Of a stretch of DNA of 64,000 nt, positions 58,755 to 64,000 are shown piece by piece; position 1 is the stretch's first letter, and every line of letters begins with the position of its first letter. The notes under the pieces are model-generated. The model did not search any database, had not been told where the DNA came from, and saw only the letters and a list, made by a program, of their open reading frames with translations. The position numbers and the translations under genes were made by a program. Origin of the DNA: Trissonchulus latispiculum (taxonomy: Eukaryota > Nematoda > Enoplea > Enoplida > Ironidae). The DNA lies in NCBI GenBank assembly GCA_030248195.1, contig JASAND010016601.1, positions 34,288 through 98,287 on the forward strand, in the 5' to 3' direction.

Positions 58755-60091
58755 CCAAGAGTGAGTCACTCAGCCCTTCCTAGCTAATACCAAGAGTCCA
58801 TGATTTTATCCTATATATTAGAAGAGTAAGCCACTAGAGGGCTCCTCTTCTTGGCATTGCGTAACGATGCTCCGACCACAATACGCGAATGTTCCCCCGT
58901 TTGGGGAGGTCGACAGGTATACCCCCGTTTGGTGGGAGGGTAGTCGAAAGTAGTAATCGTTTGGGGGGGGGTCGCTCAAGCAGGCTAAGTTTTGCTCATT
59001 CTGATTGGCTGTTGGCGACCCCCCCCCCCAAACGGGGACCACTTTTGCTTTTGGCTACCCCAAACCAAAAGGGGACCTCTTTCAGCGTCCCCCCCAAACG
59101 GGGACCCATTTTCGAATAGAACAAAAACTACCGTAATCCTCTGCTCTACCCCCCCACCAAACGGAGGGGGAGTCTCTGCAATCTGATTGGCTGTTGGCTT
59201 CCCCCCCACCAAACGAGGACCTCTTTTCTGCTACCGCCCCCCAACAAGCGAAGTGGGGTATGCAATGTCGATTTGGTCGACCCCCCCCCCAAACGGGGGA
59301 ACATTCGCGTATTGTGGGCGGAGCACCATTACGCAATGCAGTGAAGAGAAGCCCTCTAGTGGCTTACTCTTCTTCCTAATAATAGTGCAATTATGCATTC
59401 GTGCTAATACATTAAGCCTGCTTGATGCTCTACATTAAGGTCGAAATCTCGGGGAGGTACCACTTTAACGTTGTTAAACATATGGTTATATGCGTTTGAA
59501 CTAAAAAGCATCTGATTGGCTAATCGCTTACCTCATGTCAAAATTACGTGTATAATGTGACCCTCCCAGAGATCTCGAGGAAGCTCAGCTTATAATTGTT
59601 ATGCTTGTGCTTATATGCAATTGAACAGAAATGCATTTGCTACTTAGTCTTAGTTACCGTAACCATCATCAGTGCATTTCAGTAACAGCAAATTCAACAG
59701 TAAATTAAATGCATCAGCGTACCCCCTCGGAGATATCGGAGCCAGGGGTCCCACTTAGCATTTTAAGCATGTATGCGAATGAACTAAAAAGAATCTCACT
59801 GGACGCTGCTATTACGCAAGCTGTAGTAATCAATCAGGTTCATTTTAGTTCATTCGCATATAAATACATGCTTAACAATGCGAGCTGTCGGAAGCGCTTA
59901 TGCATGTAATTTTGACGTGAGGTAAGCGATTAGCCAGTCAGGTGCGTTTTAGTTCAAACACATATAAACATATGGTTAGCAACGTTAAGCGGTACCACCC
60001 CCGAGATTTAGACCTTAATGCGTCGAGCATCTCGGAGACTTAATCTATTAGGAAGGGCTGAGTTTCCCACTTTTCCTATTATAGACTCTTG
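58755..60091. mobile_element. CAAGAGT-family composite foldback, 1.3 kb
   Basis: CCAAGAGTGAGTCACTCAGC on the left is inverted at the right (GCTGAGTTTCCCAC...ACTCTTG). CTTATAC directly flanks both sides, a perfect 7-bp duplication. An inner G-tract foldback lies at 58820-59373. A second palindromic region around 59450-60020 has arms that share the TAAACATATGGTTA and GCGATTAGCCA words. Confidence 0.75.
58820..59373. mobile_element. CCCCCAAACGGGGA-word foldback
   Basis: AGAAGAGTAAGCCACTAGAG is inverted at the right end. Both arms then share GCATTGCGTAA and ATACGCGAATGTTCCCCC, and the middle repeats CCCCCCAAACGGGG in both orientations. Confidence 0.75.
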
Positions 60092-60099
60092 CTTATACT

Positions 60100-61160
60100 A
60101 AACATTACGGCATCACTGACAACTAGTGATTCTGATTGAAATGCGCGTTCACCGCGGTGAGGTGGCTAGGAAAGATTTCAGCCATTAATTAATACAAACT
60201 TCAACATAATTATATATATCATTCTTTTGTCTAACAAGCTTACATGAAAATCAGTTTAGCTATGTACAGGAGTAAAACCAAAAAGGGTGCCTACTCAGAA
60301 AGCTAGCTGGACCTCAGTGCTTGCTTATCAACCCAAGGAAACGATGTCGTTGTCTTCGGATACAAAATACCTTTTCCCAGCTCAAATATTTAAGCGACTC
60401 GGGGAGGCACTATGGTTACGCTTTCACAAAAGTTTGTCTAGGATAAGCCAACCAGTCCAAAACAAAATTTTCACTACCAAGTATTTTCATTTACAAGGTT
60501 CGTTTTAATAAGCACTAAAACTAAATAACCATCAGTCACAGTTTTCAGGAGCCTTCACTCTGCAAGAATCGAATACCTTACCCGATCAACTAGATTTATC
60601 CTGTCTAAATGAACAGACTCCTGAGGACTCATTATAATCACAGTGTCTGCGCCTCCACTTTGTTCCCGCACATGAGATCAATTTTAGGTGAAATATAAGG
60701 TTTCATCCAACTTCATTAAACTGTATATATAAAACAAGATTTTGACTTAAGGTGAACAAATTTTGGCTTGTCCCAGAAAATAGTACTAATATGTAAGAGA
60801 TATTAAAGGCATCATATTTTTAATGTGTCTTAGGGTTTAGCTACGTGGACAGAAAACCCTCAGAAGTAATCAACCCAGCTACAACATCAACTGCAACTAT
60901 ATAACTGTTTATGCGGTCACAGCTACAACTACTATTTACAGATATTACGATTTAACCTATTTATTAGCACATAAATAGCATAGGCAAGGCTAAAACATAA
61001 TAGCAATTAACCAACTTTTAAAAAGTTGTTAGGTTATTGGGCAAGTTTGGAAATCAAAACTCCTAAAACCGTTTTGCCAATTCTTCATCTGCTGGCATGT
61101 ATATATGCCAACCGACGCTCATTACCTTAACATCAAAACTATAAAAACAAGCCTTACTTT
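60100..61160. other. Stretch with no recognised gene
   Basis: No supported exon, RNA gene or terminal repeat pair. The open stretch at 60287-60505 has no recognisable domain and no good splice context. Confidence 0.5.
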
Positions 61161-61172
61161 AAGTATACTTAC

Positions 61173-61235
61173 CATGTGAGATTCTTTGGCAATATCGTGG
61201 AGATCATTTTTCTTACCCGAAAGTATGGCGTCCAT
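61173..61235 (-). CDS. Candidate alternative first coding exon of the innexin gene
   Basis: On the minus strand an ATG at 61235 opens 21 codons that end at a strong donor (CAC ATG/GTAAGTAT, exon end 61173) in phase 0. That phase fits the innexin acceptor at 52291. The splice would cross about 8.9 kb. It is an alternative to the 53560-53622 exon, which has the same length and phase. It could also belong to an unrelated minus-strand gene whose next exon I have not recognised. The support is only one open exon and one good donor. Confidence 0.3.
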
Positions 61236-61445
61236 ATAATGTCAAAAATACTTTTCATTATTTCTACATACATGCAAAATGCTATATAGAGCGCAGGTGG
61301 TAAAGTAGAGAGAGACTCCAAATTATAGAAAAAAGAAATAGTTGAAAAAGAGTTTGGAATAGTTCATTCAGTTATGAGGATTTAATTATATTAAAAGGAG
61401 GCTTTGATTAATGCCTTAAAAGGGAATGTTATAAGCAAACTAGAA

Positions 61446-61448
<3 letters not shown>

Positions 61449-61521
<73 letters not shown>
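61449..61521. repeat. (AT)n microsatellite
   Basis: About 73 bp of pure AT dinucleotide ending TATGTATGAG. Confidence 0.95.
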
Positions 61522-61526
<5 letters not shown>

Positions 61527-61529
61527 AGT

Positions 61530-63030
61530 ACATGTTGCTCTTCTCTGGCTTAACAAACAGCATAAACATTACATAACAACGTATTTTTAGTGATCCTCAT
61601 TTCCTATTCTCGTTCTACTCAAACTCAGTGCAAAAGAATAAGTACCAGCTTAGTGGATACTGACACGGGGTCCTGCGGTGACGTTTTAAGCCCTTTCAAA
61701 AGCAAACCAAAGTGATTTGTCAACATGTACCTTGGTTGAAGCAGCACTACTTTTATCTTTTACGGCGTTTATATGACCGCCACCTAATTAATGGCGGTGA
61801 TGTAACATATTCCCAATACCCACATATACAAAGAAGAAAAATATATGTAGCACTGCTACTAAACTACAAGTATCAAAAATACAAAGTAATAGGTACCTAT
61901 AGAAATAAATTCAAAAGCAGTATTCTTGATATATATCGGCTTAATTCGCTTGTTCGGCAAATTTGGCTTATTTGGTTAATCTTAATGTGCTGCATGATGT
62001 TTGTATAATGCTAACTGCTCTAAACTTTTAACAGGGGAAACAGGTCACCTTCGAGTTTCACGTAATCTAGGAAAAACGAAGCAAAAACCAACCAACCAAC
62101 CAAATTCCCAGAAATATTCTCTGATTGTAAGCAGTAAGTCCACTCCCAACTGCATTTATACGATAAACGAGAATGTAGGATTTGTAGTTACAAAGTCTTG
62201 TAACTATTTCCTTAAGTATCCGCAGTTGCGGTGCTGGCAGGAAGGTACCAGATCCTGCATTATCAAACCACTTTGAACAAAAAATCCCGGATGTGAAAAA
62301 GATATGTGTTCTGAACACTTCAATAGGGATGGGTTGATGCCGAAAACGTGGACGATTGATTTGCAAAGTTAGACTTTTTAAAAGGCTCTTAAATTCTGAA
62401 ACATTTTCTGGAATCTGACTGACATGCTGCCAGTAAAACTTGAGAAAATAGGTTAGAAAGACTGTTTCAACTTTAGTAAATGTGATTTCTCTGAGTGTGC
62501 AGTTAAATATTTATAACTTAAAATTTTTGTTGAAGCTGAAGTAAGGAAGGGGTAGAGGAACTGGCGGCTTACACCAACGAATTAGGGACAGGGATATCAT
62601 TCGGGAAGCTATACCAGAAAATTCGAAATCTTAGCATAACTATGCTCGGCTAAAAGCTAGACAAACTTTATAGACTGGAGTTTAGCTACATAAGAGTAAG
62701 CTACTTAATGAAGAATAGAAAGACCTGTGTCCAATTAGGCACTATTTCAAATGTGCCAAAGAAGAAGTACTCCTTTGACGAGGCTATTCAAATCTCTAAA
62801 TCTGCGCCCCAAAGGTCCTATTAAAGACTTGCACCTTTAAGTTGGCTAAAGTCATAACAAAACAAAATTGATGCCTACCATTTTAGTCTTTGAAATATAA
62901 GCAGGTATGAGAGTAGGGTATAAGCTAGTGGTGCTTTCTAGATCTGTTAAAAAGTGTCTTTTTTAGTTTCAATTCAAGTTCCCGTTCAGACTGAGAGCTA
63001 AAATTTCAAAAATTTAATATAGGTCTAAGG
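61530..63030. other. Stretch with no recognised gene
   Basis: A/T-rich with open frames below 100 codons that show no domain. A CCAA run is at 62089-62102. Confidence 0.5.
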
Positions 63031-63039
63031 GGTAGCTCC

Positions 63040-63178
63040 AGACATGTGCAGGAGAGGAAATTCTGGGGGGTGAGCCGGAAAACCGGATTTTCCGGTGTTT
63101 TGCCCAAAAAACCAGAAAAGTCCGGATTCGGGGGGGGGTGAGCTCCAGGTCTGGGGGTTTAAAGCCCCCCCCCCCAGT
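63040..63178. mobile_element. Short CCGGATTTTCCGG element, copy 3
   Basis: CATGTGCAGGAGAGGAAATT, G tract, CCGGATTTTCCGG, G tract and CCAGGTCTGGGGGTTTAAAG repeat the order seen at 20505-20672 in inverse. No duplication could be fixed because of the flanking C tract. Confidence 0.6.
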
Positions 63179-64000
63179 AAGTGTTAGCTCCCCAATATAG
63201 TGTGTCTGATTGTGATAGTTTCAGAGTCAACATTTATATGCACACGTTTTTTCGAATTTAAGAATAAGAAGCTATGCTAAGCAAAGAAGCTATGCTAAGC
63301 AGTGCTTGGCACACTATAGTAGTATCCGTGATAGATAAGTATATTATAGTAGCAGTAGTAGTAGTAGTACAGATATTGGATATAAGGGCTTTCGTTGGTA
63401 TTACCGGTTACCATCGATATGAGAACAATCAGAGCTTGCACCTACGACTACGAGTTCCCAAATTTAGTGGGATCACGAGAGTGCGTGACGTAATTCTATA
63501 CTGTCTGAGGGTTGCCTTTCCTTTAGCTTGGAAAATATTAGGTTGCAGTTTTAGCGGATACCCACAAGAAAAGGTTGCTTAACATTCAGATATCAAAAGG
63601 TAAACTTACTGATATTGAAAACAAACTACATACACTTAATGAATTCAAGCTTTATAACTACATAGCAATGTTATGTACAATGAATTCTTAATATTAATCC
63701 TGATTAGTACAAATTCTCAACTCTATTTTCTAAGCACGACTAAAAAGCTGTAACCGTAGCTGTAGCTTGTAACTATATTCTCAAAATGTAGCCAAGTCAC
63801 ATACTAAAATGAAGAGAAAACATTAAAGTTAAATTTTATCTTTAAAGTTTTACAACTACATACATATGTATAAACTAGGGGGGAAAATGCCCTCGACGGG
63901 CAACCAACTTGGTAGAATAGGGAAAGACTTGAATGTTAAATACACGGTGCATGGTTACAACTGAGATTCTGCTGAAGCGGAAAAATGCCGTTTCTCAGCG

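Overview
The window is a stretch of an invertebrate animal nuclear genome. Introns have GT-AG (once GC-AG) borders. One gene is an innexin and another is a membrane guanylyl cyclase with an NIT sensor domain. Innexins, together with NIT-type cyclases, point to a non-vertebrate metazoan, but the phylum cannot be fixed from this sequence. There are no bacterial or organellar features.

Three multi-exon genes are supported. (1) 862-8120, plus strand: the 3' part of a gene for a protein with four C2H2-like zinc fingers; all visible exons are in phase 0. (2) 33623-40530, plus strand: a complete ten-exon NIT-domain guanylyl cyclase of 644 codons plus stop, whose active site looks like the alpha (metal-binding) half of a heterodimer; one intron uses a GC donor. 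(3) 43603-53622, minus strand: an innexin (gap-junction or hemichannel subunit) with three core exons and two candidate alternative first exons, at 53.6 and 61.2 kb. The cyclase and innexin genes are convergent.

Almost everything else is transposon-derived. The window is packed with short non-autonomous foldback elements, many nested. Their ends are built from tandem copies of a family-specific short word (for example ACCGGGTC, CCGGTTCC, GACCCA, CCCGCGG, GGATTAAAC, GAGTTAAA, ACCAGTGGTAT). Five have termini like YAGNGNTG and perfect 8-bp target-site duplications (hAT-like). Three have GGCC-type ends and TAA or TTA duplications (PIF/Harbinger-like). Others carry TTAA or imperfect 7-bp duplications. 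Several are near-perfect 1.3-1.6 kb hairpins, and the larger introns of all three genes carry one or more elements. A young, coding-defective LTR retroelement with almost identical LTRs lies at 14184-16962. From about 12 to 31 kb, two diverged copies of a large element family lie in inverted orientation and hold most of the other insertions.

Layout: 0.8-8.1 kb zinc-finger gene; 8.2-12 kb intergenic with small elements; 12-31 kb nested transposon cluster; 31-33.5 kb small foldbacks; 33.6-40.5 kb cyclase; 41-43.6 kb two foldbacks; 43.6-53.6 kb innexin; 53.6-64 kb intergenic or innexin 5' region with further elements and no other recognised gene.
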